In this document: piece after piece, positions 19,445 to 28,369 of the stretch | Numbering within the stretch: the first letter of the stretch is position 1 | Layout of the letters: every line of letters starts with the position of its first letter | NCBI RefSeq assembly: GCF_910578445.1 | Contig: NZ_CAJTQC010000006.1 | Coordinates: 36,617-100,616 of the forward strand | DNA from: an uncultured Duncaniella sp. | GTDB taxonomy: Bacteria; Bacteroidota; Bacteroidia; Bacteroidales; Muribaculaceae | Length of the DNA: 64,000 nucleotides | Direction: 5' to 3' | Notes under the pieces: generated by a model | What the model was told of the DNA's origin: nothing | Database searches by the model: none | The model's input: the letters and a program-made list of their open reading frames with translations, nothing else | Made by a program: the position numbers and the translations under genes

Positions 19445-21532
19445 TTAGCGTGCGAGCGGAAGCCATACACTCATTTCAGACTTGTCGCGGTTGCCCCATG
19501 CAAAATAAGGGATGAGCGTCACTTTGACCTTCTTGTCCGCGCTTCCGACCTCACGATAGAGCTTGCCGGTCCAGTCACCGCCGTCGACGAGACGTGCTTC
19601 GGTCTCAAGGGCGGTCATGCGGCTTCCGTCGATAGTGATGTCCTTGGTTGTAAACTTGGCATCGGCCGGAATGAGTATATCGTCAAGAGCCTTGCCGCCT
19701 TCAATGTCGATTCCTTCAAGGCAATACACGAGCGGACCGCGCTTGACAGCGGTATGGTTGCGTGTTTCCTCGACGAGCGGATTCGATTCAAGAAGCTTTG
19801 TCTTCATTTCCATATCGAAAGTCACCTCATCGCCGGGCTTCCATGTACGGTCAAGAGTGATATAGCTGTCGGGGGTGACTTTGACATCTTCCTTGACACC
19901 ATTTACAGCCACGGTCGCATTGTCACACCACGACGGGACGCGGAGTTTGAGTGCGAGTTTCTGCTTCTTGGGCACTTCAACGAGATTTATGACCACTTTT
20001 CCGTCATAGGGATAGCCTGTGTGCTGGGTCACGACAAGAGGACGTTTCTTGCCGAGAGATGTGCGGAGCTCGCTGTCACCGTAGAGATTGAACCAAAGTG
20101 TGCTGTCGTTTACAGTATAGGCATAATTCTGAGCCTCGCAGATTGTGCGGAGCGTGTTGGGCGGACAGCAGAAACAGCTGATGTATTCCTCGCGTGTCTT
20201 CGGCCAACGGAGTGTGTAAGGCAGATCATCGCTCATGCGGAGCGGATTTGTATAGAAGTAGCGCTTTCCGTCAAGGCTGACACCGCTGAGCACACTGTTG
20301 TAGAGAGCGGTCTCCACAATGTCGGCATACTTGGCATCGCCTGTAGCCTCGAGCATTCGCCAGTTGAAAAGCATATTGCCGATATTCGCACAGGTCTCGT
20401 TGTGGGCGGTGCTGTTGGGGAGCTGATAGGGACGGCCGTAGCTCTGGTGTACCTTCTGTATGCTGTCAGGCTCATAGCATGTTCCGTCGGGCGAAGTTCC
20501 GTCGTAGAGAGCGCCACATGCACCGGTGACATACATCTTGCGGTTCACAATGTCGTTCCAGATGCTTGTGAGATTCTTCATAAGCTGCTCCTCGCCGGTC
20601 TCGGCATAGAGATCGGCCACACCGGCATAGAGATAGTTGGCGCGGACAGCATGACCCATCGCGTTATATTGGTCGCGGAAAGGTATGCGGTCCTGATTGT
20701 CGTCAGTTCCGTTCTCCACGAGCCCACGGATGTTGATGAGATTGTTTGCAAGGTCGAGATAACGCGGATTGCCTGTCTCGCGATACATTTCCACCACACC
20801 CATGTAGTGTGACGGACAGATTGCATTGCGTGCAAGTTCGGCAGAAGCTGTTTCATAGAAATTACACAGAAAATCCGTGGCCTTTACCGCCGCATCAAAC
20901 AGAGTGGTCTTTCCGGTAGCTCTCTTATGGATGATACCGGCCATCATGAGGTGACCGAGGTTATAGGTTTCGAAATTCAGACGGTTTGCAAACGCACCCT
21001 TCTCGTCCTCGCTTCCGACCTTAGTGCCGATGACGGTCTGCTCCTTGTGATGGGCATGCGTATCCACCCCACGGTTGCGCTCGTCGATGATGACAGGAGT
21101 GTGGATATATCCGTCGGCACGCTGCGCCTTGACAACCTGCTCGATGAACTTATCCATCAAGGCATCGAGCTTGGGGTCTTTGTTGACCGCATAAACAGCA
21201 GCCACAGCCTCAAGCCATTTATACATATCGCCGTCATGGAAAGGAGGGCCCCAGTGCTCGCCTTCACATGTGCCGGCTGCTATTTCGAAATTACGGAAAC
21301 CGTGTGAAACATCAGGATTGGCCCATGTTTCCCACATGCTTTGCAGGGATGTCCCGCTATAGACATCGAAACGCTCACCCCAGAAACCTCCGGTCCATTT
21401 TACAGAACCGATCGGAGTATTTACCATAACTGCATGCTTGCTTTCTGACATGTCAGTAAGTCCACCCCCTTGGGCAAATGCGCTCAATGAAATCGCCGCA
21501 CAGGAAACAATGGTATTAAATCTATGAAACAT
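19445..21532 (-). CDS. GH127 (DUF1680) beta-L-arabinofuranosidase / aceric acid hydrolase-type enzyme
   Basis: A 695-residue secreted protein of the GH127 (alpha/alpha)6-barrel family, first gene of the operon. It has a signal peptide ending near FAQ, the conserved GGFWGERFDVYS entry, the ETCANIG motif with candidate acid/base Glu379, and the metal/nucleophile loop SCFCCPPN (Cys453, 455, 456). GH127 enzymes use a zinc-bound Cys nucleophile on beta-L-arabinofuranosides; the B. thetaiotaomicron RG-II member BT1003 is reported to release aceric acid. With no gaps, the position matching the upstream zinc-ligand Cys of the bifidobacterial enzyme is Thr397 here, so the metal site may differ. A promoter at 21566-21573 drives the gene. 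Family certain; substrate (aceric acid or arabinofuranose) unresolved. Confidence 0.9.
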   Translation of the reverse strand: MFHRFNTIVSCAAISLSAFAQGGGLTDMSESKHAVMVNTPIGSVKWTGGFWGERFDVYSGTSLQSMWETWANPDVSHGFRNFEIAAGTCEGEHWGPPFHDGDMYKWLEAVAAVYAVNKDPKLDALMDKFIEQVVKAQRADGYIHTPVIIDERNRGVDTHAHHKEQTVIGTKVGSEDEKGAFANRLNFETYNLGHLMMAGIIHKRATGKTTLFDAAVKATDFLCNFYETASAELARNAICPSHYMGVVEMYRETGNPRYLDLANNLINIRGLVENGTDDNQDRIPFRDQYNAMGHAVRANYLYAGVADLYAETGEEQLMKNLTSIWNDIVNRKMYVTGACGALYDGTSPDGTCYEPDSIQKVHQSYGRPYQLPNSTAHNETCANIGNMLFNWRMLEATGDAKYADIVETALYNSVLSGVSLDGKRYFYTNPLRMSDDLPYTLRWPKTREEYISCFCCPPNTLRTICEAQNYAYTVNDSTLWFNLYGDSELRTSLGKKRPLVVTQHTGYPYDGKVVINLVEVPKKQKLALKLRVPSWCDNATVAVNGVKEDVKVTPDSYITLDRTWKPGDEVTFDMEMKTKLLESNPLVEETRNHTAVKRGPLVYCLEGIDIEGGKALDDILIPADAKFTTKDITIDGSRMTALETEARLVDGGDWTGKLYREVGSADKKVKVTLIPYFAWGNRDKSEMSVWLPLAR

Positions 21533-21565
21533 AAATAGTTGGATTAGATGTAAGAATTGAGATTA

Positions 21566-21597
21566 CAAAGTTAAAGAAATAATATCATACTTCCAAC
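21566..21597 (-). promoter_or_regulatory. promoter of the RG-II-type operon
   Basis: On the minus strand TAACTTTG (21573 down to 21566) matches the Bacteroidetes -7 box TAnnTTTG, and GTTGG at about 21597-21593 sits at the right distance for the -33 element. Transcription would start near 21559, leaving a leader of about 26 nt before the GH127 ATG at 21532. Confidence 0.65.
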
Positions 21598-21602
21598 TTT
21601 CG

Positions 21603-21645
21603 GCCTCTTTTAATTTAAATTTTACAATAAGTAGCCGCTTTTCAC
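21603..21645 (-). promoter_or_regulatory. possible activator boxes upstream of the GH127 promoter
   Basis: On the minus strand AAAAGCGGC (21642-21634) and AAAAGAGGC (21611-21603) lie 31 bp apart, three helical turns, just upstream of the -33 region. The distal copy reads TGAAAAGCGGC and resembles TGAAAATCGGG in the boxes between 30681 and 30738. This suggests control by the same or a related AraC-type regulator, but the similarity is short. Confidence 0.35.
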
Positions 21646-21815
21646 TATCAATATTCCACAAATATCAAGACTTTCATATCTATCAGCAGATAAGGCACGT
21701 CAATGCGGCCGAAATCTCCTGCCACACCGCCGCAAAGCCGTCCCTATACATATATATTAATATACAAGAACGTGCCATCCGTCAATTCCTATTCCTGTCA
21801 ATTACAAAAATTAAA

Positions 21816-22358
21816 TTATTTCATAAACATCCAGTCCTCGTATGTCAGGCAGGTGACATGTTCCGTCTTATACCTTTCCGTCGCGCAACAATAGACCTCC
21901 GGGGATGTATGATGATAGACGAATCCACATTTTTCCTGCACTTTGCGCGACTGTTCGTTTCCATCGAAATAGCCACACCAGAGAGCCTTGAGCCCAAGCT
22001 CGCCGAAAGCATATCCAATAATTTCTTTCACTGCCTCCGGGACAATGCCTGCGCCCCAGTGTGGCACTCCGAGCCAATAAGAGATTTCGCCCTCACTGTC
22101 AGGCAAAGGAAAATTGCTTTTCGCGCCACATATCAACCCGACACAGCCTATAGCCTCATCCTCTCCGTTAAGCGTGATTGCAAACACCCCGTCCTGAGAG
22201 AAAATGTTCCTGATTACATCAAGGCTCTCCTCCTCGCTTCTGTGAGGAGGCCACCCTGCCACAGTCCCTACCCTTTCATCTTTGGCATATTTAAACAAGC
22301 TTCCGGCATCCGACTCATGCCAAGGACGCAGAGTCAGTCTTTCTGTTTTTAATATCAT
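21816..22358 (-). CDS. GNAT family N-acetyltransferase (RimJ/RimL type)
   Basis: A 180-residue cytosolic acetyltransferase. It begins with the typical TERLTLRPWHESDA motif, has the acetyl-CoA pyrophosphate loop region (GVPHWGAGIVPEAVKEIIGYAF, about 96-117) and the C-terminal NEQSRKVQEKCGFVYH motif of RimJ/RimL-like GNATs. These acetylate protein N-termini, ribosomal proteins or small molecules such as amino acids or antibiotics; the substrate cannot be deduced. It has its own promoter (22387-22394) facing away from the AraC gene. Its 3' end lies about 280 bp upstream of the GH127 gene, which has its own promoter, so it is probably not part of the glycosidase operon. No strong terminator is visible after it. 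Confidence 0.88.
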   Translation of the reverse strand: MILKTERLTLRPWHESDAGSLFKYAKDERVGTVAGWPPHRSEEESLDVIRNIFSQDGVFAITLNGEDEAIGCVGLICGAKSNFPLPDSEGEISYWLGVPHWGAGIVPEAVKEIIGYAFGELGLKALWCGYFDGNEQSRKVQEKCGFVYHHTSPEVYCCATERYKTEHVTCLTYEDWMFMK

Positions 22359-22386
22359 ATTATTTTCAATGTTTTATAAACCGGTG

Positions 22387-22394
22387 CAAAATTA
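22387..22394 (-). promoter_or_regulatory. promoter of GNAT gene
   Basis: Minus-strand TAATTTTG matches TAnnTTTG and lies about 29 bp upstream of the ATG at 22358, with TTGG about 10 bp further upstream as a poorly spaced -33 candidate. Confidence 0.5.
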
Positions 22395-22481
22395 CAATTT
22401 TCCAACCCTTGATGACTGGAAAAACCGAAGCCTTATCGGTACTTTCTTTAACCGACACGACTTTTATAAAAGTATTTTTCG

Positions 22482-22489
22482 TATGTTTG
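22482..22489 (+). promoter_or_regulatory. promoter of AraC gene (sets the start codon)
   Basis: TATGTTTG followed by C matches the -7 consensus. Transcription would begin near 22497, which excludes the earlier in-frame ATGs at 22409 and 22412 and supports ATG at 22526 as the start of the AraC gene. Confidence 0.6.
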
Positions 22490-22525
22490 CACTCAAAACC
22501 GGGACTTTTACACACACTTCACCAA

Positions 22526-23386
22526 ATGGAAATCACAATCACCGAAATACGCGCCGACATGCTCGACAGCCATCCGCAGAAACTGCCATACCTTTCATTG
22601 TTCGTGTGTACGGACGGTAATGCAAATGTCAGCGTGAACCTTAAGGAGTATGAACTTACTCCATCAGACTTCATGGTGCTCTACGAAGATTCTCTCACAA
22701 TCTTCACAAAGGCATCCGACGATTTCAGACTTGTGTGTTTTCTCATCGACAAGGAGCTGGCCTCAGAGATAGGCCATAAACTTCCGGGACGATTGTTTTC
22801 GTTTCTCGCCCTTAATCCTGTGTTCAATCTGAATGCCGACGACAGAGCCGCACTCACGTCATGGCTTGACATCGCACTGTTTGCCTCACGGTCAAATCCG
22901 CCACTCAGATATCAGCTTGTATGCAATCACTTCCAGATTTTTTTCCTGTATATGTCAGGAAGGCTGTCAAACCGTATGGCCGACGACTCTGCTACCGACC
23001 GTTTCAGCAGAAAAGAAAATCTGTGCTGGGAACTATGGGAACTAATATGCAGGCACTATAAGACCAGACGCGAAGTGACATACTACGCCAGCCGGCTTTG
23101 CGTGACCCCGGCCTATCTTTCCCAGATAACCCGCAGCTTCCTCAACGAAACGCCTAAAAGCCTCATAGAGCGCCAAGTCGTCGCTGAAATAAAAAAACTG
23201 TTGCTGACAACCGACATGACAGTCAGTGAGATCGCCGACCATCTGAACTTCACTGACCCGTCATATATGTGCCGATTTTTCAAGCGTACCACAGGGATGG
23301 CACTGACCGAATATAAAACCGAAAGAAAGAGACTGACAGCCGAAAATCTGACTCAGAAACCAATACAGAGGTTGGAAACGTCTTGA
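22526..23386 (+). CDS. AraC family transcriptional regulator
   Basis: A 286-residue regulator. The frame is open from 22409, but the promoter at 22482 and the natural N-terminus MEITITEIRADM support the start at 22526. The N-terminal part (about 1-170) is a cupin-like sensing domain (YLSLFVCTDGNANVSVNLKEYELTPSDFMVL). The C-terminal 100 residues carry two helix-turn-helix motifs: YYASRLCVTPAYLSQITRSF and MTVSEIADHLNFTDPSYMCR, then FFKRTTGMALTEYK, the AraC signature. It sits 90 bp upstream of the GH29 - cutC - transglutaminase-like operon in the same direction and is the obvious candidate to control it or the divergent GNAT gene. The effector is unknown. No membrane segment is present. Confidence 0.9.
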   Translation: MEITITEIRADMLDSHPQKLPYLSLFVCTDGNANVSVNLKEYELTPSDFMVLYEDSLTIFTKASDDFRLVCFLIDKELASEIGHKLPGRLFSFLALNPVFNLNADDRAALTSWLDIALFASRSNPPLRYQLVCNHFQIFFLYMSGRLSNRMADDSATDRFSRKENLCWELWELICRHYKTRREVTYYASRLCVTPAYLSQITRSFLNETPKSLIERQVVAEIKKLLLTTDMTVSEIADHLNFTDPSYMCRFFKRTTGMALTEYKTERKRLTAENLTQKPIQRLETS

Positions 23387-23410
23387 TTTTGTCGTCAATC
23401 CGGCTACGTT

Positions 23411-23442
23411 CTTGTTTCATTCCAAAAATATTCTTAATTTTA
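23411..23442 (+). promoter_or_regulatory. possible promoter of the GH29 operon
   Basis: CTTG at 23411-23414 and TAATTTTA at 23435-23442 form a -33/-7 pair with about 20 bp between them. The final base differs from the TAnnTTTG consensus, so the call is moderate. Start would be near 23449. Confidence 0.4.
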
Positions 23443-23476
23443 CGCCAACCGACATCACCAGCTCAAACCAATCAGA

Positions 23477-24793
23477 ATGAAACGCACCATTATTCTAATA
23501 TCATGCCTGCTGACAGCGTTGTGCCAGATACAGCTGTCGGCAGCAGGGACTGATGTGACATACACTCCTTCGGCCGAAGTCATGAATTCACGTAATGAAT
23601 TCGCAGCCGACCGTTTCGGCATCTTCATCCACTGGGGCATCTACAGCATGTTTGCCCGTGGAGAATGGTATCTCAACTATGGTCCAAAAGCCGACGAATA
23701 TGCCAAAGCGGCCAAAGGGTTCTACCCGGCCGACTTCGATGCTGCCGCATGGATCTCGGCGATAAAGGATTCGGGAGCACGCTACATATGTTTCACTACA
23801 CGCCACCACGATGGCTTTTCAATGTTCCACACCGCCGAATCGGACTATAATATAGTAGATGCGACACCATTCAAGCGCGATGTGCTCAAGGAGCTTTCTG
23901 ACGAATGCCGGCGTCAGGACGTCAAACTCCACCTTTATTATTCACATATTGACTGGACACGCGACGACTATCCGTGGGGACGCACAGGCAGGACCACAGG
24001 CAAAGACTCTCTCAAGGCAGACTGGCCTCACTACTATGCGTTTATGAACCGTCAGCTGCGCGAGCTACTGACGAACTACGGTCCGATACGCGCAGTGTGG
24101 TTCGACGGATGGTGGGACCATGACGAAGACAAGACTCCGTTTGACTGGGAACTCCCTGAGCAATACCGCATGATCCACGAGCTGCAACCTGCATGTCTTA
24201 TCGGCAACAACCATCACCAGACACCGTTTGAAGGCGAAGACATTCAGATTTTCGAACGAGACCTTCCGGGCGAAAACACTGCCGGGCTTTCCGGGCAGGC
24301 AATCAGCCGTCTGCCACTCGAAACATGCAATACGATGAACGGAATGTGGGGCTACAAAATCGAAGACACCAACTACAAAGACACGCGCACGCTCATCCAC
24401 TATCTCGTGAAAACAGCCGGAATGGGGGCAAACCTGCTCCTGAACATAGGCCCGCAGCCAAATGGCGAGCTTCCGGCAGCCTCTCTCGACCGTCTCAGAG
24501 AGATGGGCAAATGGATGCGTGTTAACGGCGAAACCATCTATGGCACTTCGGCCGGGCCGTTCCCGGCTCAGGAATGGGGCACATGTACCGCCAAGGGGTC
24601 ACGGCTTTTCGTACATCTTCTCACCCCCTCGTCGACGGACATTCTTCTCCCTGCCGACCTGAAAATCAAGAAAGCCGTAAACTTTGCCGACGGCTCGAAA
24701 GTGAAATTCTCCAAAAATGCCGACGGCATCACTCTTCATCTCGACTCTCTTCCCGAAAGCATTGACCACATCATTGAACTTGAGCTGAAATAA
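23477..24793 (+). CDS. GH29 alpha-L-fucosidase
   Basis: A 438-residue secreted enzyme with a signal peptide (MKRTIILISCLLTALCQIQLSAAG). The GH29 barrel shows RFGIFIHWGIYSMFARGEWY (about 46-65), RYICFTTRHHDGFSMF (about 102-117) and AVWFDGWWD with nucleophile Asp210. GANLLLNIGPQPNGELP is the conserved family block before the small C-terminal beta-sandwich (about 350-438). It cleaves terminal alpha-L-fucose in the periplasm or outside. The acid/base residue is not conserved in position in GH29 and is not assigned. It starts an operon with cutC (10 bp gap). RG-II and other pectic or mucin glycans carry fucose, so a link to the nearby RG-II-type operon is possible, but its control by a separate AraC gene argues for caution. 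Confidence 0.92.
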   Translation: MKRTIILISCLLTALCQIQLSAAGTDVTYTPSAEVMNSRNEFAADRFGIFIHWGIYSMFARGEWYLNYGPKADEYAKAAKGFYPADFDAAAWISAIKDSGARYICFTTRHHDGFSMFHTAESDYNIVDATPFKRDVLKELSDECRRQDVKLHLYYSHIDWTRDDYPWGRTGRTTGKDSLKADWPHYYAFMNRQLRELLTNYGPIRAVWFDGWWDHDEDKTPFDWELPEQYRMIHELQPACLIGNNHHQTPFEGEDIQIFERDLPGENTAGLSGQAISRLPLETCNTMNGMWGYKIEDTNYKDTRTLIHYLVKTAGMGANLLLNIGPQPNGELPAASLDRLREMGKWMRVNGETIYGTSAGPFPAQEWGTCTAKGSRLFVHLLTPSSTDILLPADLKIKKAVNFADGSKVKFSKNADGITLHLDSLPESIDHIIELELK

Positions 24794-24803
24794 CCGACAG
24801 CAA

Positions 24804-25586
24804 ATGAGCGAGACAATCAACAACACGGACACAACCACATCAGAGACATCTCCACTGCTCGAAGTCTGCTGCGGAGACATCGCCAGCGTCCATGCGGCCA
24901 TAGCCGGAGGGGCGCGACGCATCGAGCTTTGCAGCGCTCTGTCAGAAGGAGGTGTCACACCGTCGGCCGGACTAATCGCCCGTGCCGTCGGTTCGGGCAT
25001 ACAGACCGTCCATGTACTCATACGTCCGCGCGGAGGCGATTTCCTCTATGACGAGGACGAAATAAGCATAATGGAAACAGACATCCGACAGGCTGTCAGC
25101 GCCGGAGCACACGGAGTGGTCATCGGAGCTCTCACCACCGACGGGGCTATCGACACCACGGCCTGCCGACGTCTCATCAAAGCTGCCGAGGGACGTTCAG
25201 TCACCTTCCACCGCGCCTTTGACCTCTGTCGCGACCCTTACAAAGCCCTCGAAGACATAATCGCACTCGGCTGCGACCGCATACTCACCTCCGGGCTTGC
25301 CCCTTCGGCTCTCGAAGGAGCTGAAACACTCAGAAAACTCAACCGACAGGCCGACGGCCGCATCATCATCCTTGCCGGAGGAGGAGTCACGCCGAAAAAT
25401 GCCCGTGAAATTCTTTCTGCATCCGGGGTGACAGAACTCCATGCCTCCGCCAAGACCACAGTCGGAAGCGGGATGCACTTCCGGCGCGACGCTGTCAGCA
25501 TGGGCGTCCCCGACCGCGACGAGTACTCGCGTCAGGTAACAAACGCCGGAATTGTCGCAGAAATAATAAAAGTGATTTCCGAATGA
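24804..25586 (+). CDS. cutC: CutC family protein
   Basis: A 260-residue TIM-barrel protein of the CutC family. It has LLEVCCGDIASVHAAIAGGARRIELC near the N-terminus, SEGGVTPSAGLI, VHVLIRPRGGDFLYDEDE, VTFHRAFDLCRDP, RILTSGLAPSALEGAETL, and IILAGGGVTPKNA, all hallmark CutC segments. The short N-terminal tail (about 15 residues, rich in Thr and Asn) precedes the barrel. CutC was named for copper homeostasis, though that role has been disputed and the true reaction is not settled. No copper genes are nearby. It lies 10 bp after the GH29 gene, as in many Bacteroidales where CutC follows glycosidase genes, which suggests a link to sugar metabolism by association only. Confidence 0.92.
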   Translation: MSETINNTDTTTSETSPLLEVCCGDIASVHAAIAGGARRIELCSALSEGGVTPSAGLIARAVGSGIQTVHVLIRPRGGDFLYDEDEISIMETDIRQAVSAGAHGVVIGALTTDGAIDTTACRRLIKAAEGRSVTFHRAFDLCRDPYKALEDIIALGCDRILTSGLAPSALEGAETLRKLNRQADGRIIILAGGGVTPKNAREILSASGVTELHASAKTTVGSGMHFRRDAVSMGVPDRDEYSRQVTNAGIVAEIIKVISE

Positions 25587-25631
25587 CGCGACCTTCCAAC
25601 CGCCATTCTCAAACAATACCTTTCTGACATC

Positions 25632-28262
25632 ATGAACACAAAAATCATATTTTCAATGCTTCTGGCGGCTGCCGGTGCGTCTCCGATTACATCCTTCGCG
25701 ACCCCAAAGCCTGTCGACCCGATTGTCAGCAGCGATTTCAACTCCAAAGAGGCCTCTATAGGCGACGAATCGATAAACCGCTGGCTCTCATCAGCCCGGC
25801 TTAGTGCCGACGAAGAGGAAGCCATGAAATTTCTCTATGCCTACATGGTGCTTGCCGACCGCAACGGCTACACGCCTGAATTTTTCCTCACCAACGTCCG
25901 CTCGTCGCTCCGCGCCGCCGATGAGATGCCGTGGGGCAAGACCGTCCCAGAGAGAGAGTTCCACCACTTTGTGCTGCCGGTACGTGTCAACAACGAAAGC
26001 CTCGACCTCTCGCGTCCTGCTTTCTATGAAGAGCTGAAAGACCGCGTGAAAGGCCTGAGCATGAAGGAAGCCATACTCGAAGTCAACCACTGGTGTCATG
26101 AAAAAGCCACCTACCAGCCATCGGACGCACGCACAAGCAATCCGCTCAGCACCGTCAGTCAGGCCATCGGACGCTGCGGAGAGGAATCGACATTCACTGT
26201 GGCAGCACTGCGCTCGGTCGGCATCCCCGCGCGTCAGGTCTACACTCCGCGCTGGGCACATACTGACGACAACCACGCTTGGGTAGAGGCTTGGGCAAAC
26301 GGAAAATGGTATTTCATCGGGGCGTGCGAACCTGAACCAATATTAAACCTCGCATGGTTCAACTCTCCGGCATCGCGCGGAATGCTCATGAACACCAAGG
26401 TTTTCGGCCGTTACGATGGGCCGGAGGAAGTGCTCGAGCGCAAACCGACCACCACTATTATAAATGTGACAGAAAACTATGCCCCGACACGCACGGTCAA
26501 TGTCATCGTAAAAAACATCGACGGACGTCCGGTCGAGAACGCCACGGTCAACTTCTCGCTCTATAATTATGCCGAATTCTATCCCGTAGCCGTCAAAAAA
26601 TCCGATTCCAACGGACACGCAAGCCTCAAAGGAGGCATCGGCGACTTCGTCATCTGGGCTTCTGACGGCAAAAACTTCGGCATAGCCAAAGCCGAAGGCT
26701 CAGACAAAAATGTGCAGGAAATCATACTTGACAAGAATTCCGACTGGACCGGTACTCTCGAACTGGACATCACACCGCCTGCCGCATCGGCCTCGCTCCC
26801 CTCGCCCACCCCGGAACAGCGTAGCCACAACGACCGCCTGACAGCCAAAGAGGACTCCATCCGCATGGCCTACGTAGCCACATTCGCCACGCCCGAAAGC
26901 GCATCAGCCTTGGCCGAACGCCTCGGCATTGACAAGAACAAGACTACGGAAATCCTGACACAATCACGCGGCAACCACTCAAACATCAGCAAATTTCTGA
27001 CAGATATTCCTGCAAATCAGCGCAACAAGGCCCTGCGTCTGCTCCTCGCTGTTTCTGAGAAAGACCGCCGTGACATATCGGCCGAAGTACTCGCCGACCA
27101 TCTCGCCACCCCCGACACGGACACGCCTCTCTTTGACCGCTACGTGATGAATCCGAGAGTCGAAAACGAGCCTTTGACACCATACAAGGCATTTTTCCGT
27201 TCAAAAATCCGACAGGAGGATGCACGCCACTATCGCTCCAACCCACAGGCATGGGTCGCATGGTGTCGCGACAACATTGCCACCGATACGGTCTGGAATC
27301 AACTCGGCATACCGATGTCGCCTGCGGCGGTATGGAATCTACGCACGGCCGACCGCCGTTCTCTCGACATATTCTTTGTAGCCTCGGCACGCAGCATGGG
27401 CATCCCCTCGCGTATCGACCCGGTGACAGGCAAAACGCAATATGCCGACGGCAACGGCAAATGGATTGACGTAAAATTGGCTGAAGAAGTCATTGCACCC
27501 TCCACCCCTAAAGGCCGGCTCGCTCTATCATTCACACCTTTAGGCCGTACCGTAGATCCAAAATATTACTCACAGTTCACCCTGTCGAAAATTGAAAACG
27601 GACTTCCCCGCCTGCTGGAATATGAGGAGACCGACACTTACAAATCCATCACCGACAACGGCCTCGAACTTGACGAGGGTCGCTATGCGCTCATCACCGG
27701 CCAGCGCATGGCCGATGGCGGTGTGCTCGCACGAGTCGACATTTTCAACATAAATGCCGGAACTACAGCCGAACGCCAACTTAAAATCCGTCAGGACAGC
27801 ACCGAAGTTCAGGTAATCGGCTCGTTCAATTCCGAAAACCTCTACCACGACCTCGAATCCGACACAGACAAGAGCCTGCTCTCGACGACCGGACGCGGCT
27901 ACTACATACTCGGTCTCATCCAGCCAAACCACGAACCGACAGCCCACAACCTCAACGACATTTCAGCACTTGCAGCCGAATTTGAGAAACAAGGCAACAA
28001 AATGGTGCTTCTGTTTGCCGACGAAAACGAAGCCGGGCGCTTCGACAAGAGCCGCTTCCCGTCGCTTCCGTCAAACGTGGTTCTCGGCACAGACCTCAAC
28101 GGCACAATACTCCGTGAGGTCACCGCCAACCTGAATCTCCCGACCTCCGAACGTCCGATATTCATCATCGCCGACACATTCAACCGCGTGGTATTCCTCT
28201 CACAAGGCTACACCATCGGCCTCGGCGAAACTCTCACCGACATCCTCCACCGCATAGACTGA
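25632..28262 (+). CDS. exported transglutaminase-like protein with C-terminal thioredoxin-like fold
   Basis: An 876-residue exported protein. After the signal peptide (MNTKIIFSMLLAAAGASPITSFA) and a helical region, a transglutaminase core spans about 140-225, with Cys182 in AIGRCGEEST and His215 in DDNHAWVEAW. Ig-like repeats follow (about 275-370, NVIVKNIDGRPVENATVNF). A second, degenerate transglutaminase-like segment lies near 570-620 (WNLRTADRRSLDIFFVASARSMGIPSRIDP), without catalytic Cys. The last 120 residues resemble a thioredoxin-like fold (MVLLFADENEAGRF, PIFIIADTFNRVVFLSQGY) without CxxC. Bacterial members of this fold are usually peptidases or scaffold-like proteins rather than crosslinkers. 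It ends the GH29 operon, 45 bp after cutC. Function in glycan use is not known. Confidence 0.85.
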   Translation: MNTKIIFSMLLAAAGASPITSFATPKPVDPIVSSDFNSKEASIGDESINRWLSSARLSADEEEAMKFLYAYMVLADRNGYTPEFFLTNVRSSLRAADEMPWGKTVPEREFHHFVLPVRVNNESLDLSRPAFYEELKDRVKGLSMKEAILEVNHWCHEKATYQPSDARTSNPLSTVSQAIGRCGEESTFTVAALRSVGIPARQVYTPRWAHTDDNHAWVEAWANGKWYFIGACEPEPILNLAWFNSPASRGMLMNTKVFGRYDGPEEVLERKPTTTIINVTENYAPTRTVNVIVKNIDGRPVENATVNFSLYNYAEFYPVAVKKSDSNGHASLKGGIGDFVIWASDGKNFGIAKAEGSDKNVQEIILDKNSDWTGTLELDITPPAASASLPSPTPEQRSHNDRLTAKEDSIRMAYVATFATPESASALAERLGIDKNKTTEILTQSRGNHSNISKFLTDIPANQRNKALRLLLAVSEKDRRDISAEVLADHLATPDTDTPLFDRYVMNPRVENEPLTPYKAFFRSKIRQEDARHYRSNPQAWVAWCRDNIATDTVWNQLGIPMSPAAVWNLRTADRRSLDIFFVASARSMGIPSRIDPVTGKTQYADGNGKWIDVKLAEEVIAPSTPKGRLALSFTPLGRTVDPKYYSQFTLSKIENGLPRLLEYEETDTYKSITDNGLELDEGRYALITGQRMADGGVLARVDIFNINAGTTAERQLKIRQDSTEVQVIGSFNSENLYHDLESDTDKSLLSTTGRGYYILGLIQPNHEPTAHNLNDISALAAEFEKQGNKMVLLFADENEAGRFDKSRFPSLPSNVVLGTDLNGTILREVTANLNLPTSERPIFIIADTFNRVVFLSQGYTIGLGETLTDILHRID

Positions 28263-28369
28263 TTCCCCACCTCCACTGAAATATCATCCAAGAGGCAGTC
28301 TAAAAGCCGCTATAGTTCAGAAGTTTAAATTGATTAACCCGAAGTTTTACAAAACATCCTCCGATTGCC

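Noticed and set aside
19361..20812. 483-codon plus-strand frame
   Set aside because: Antisense to the GH127 gene; explained by strong codon bias leaving the opposite frame open.
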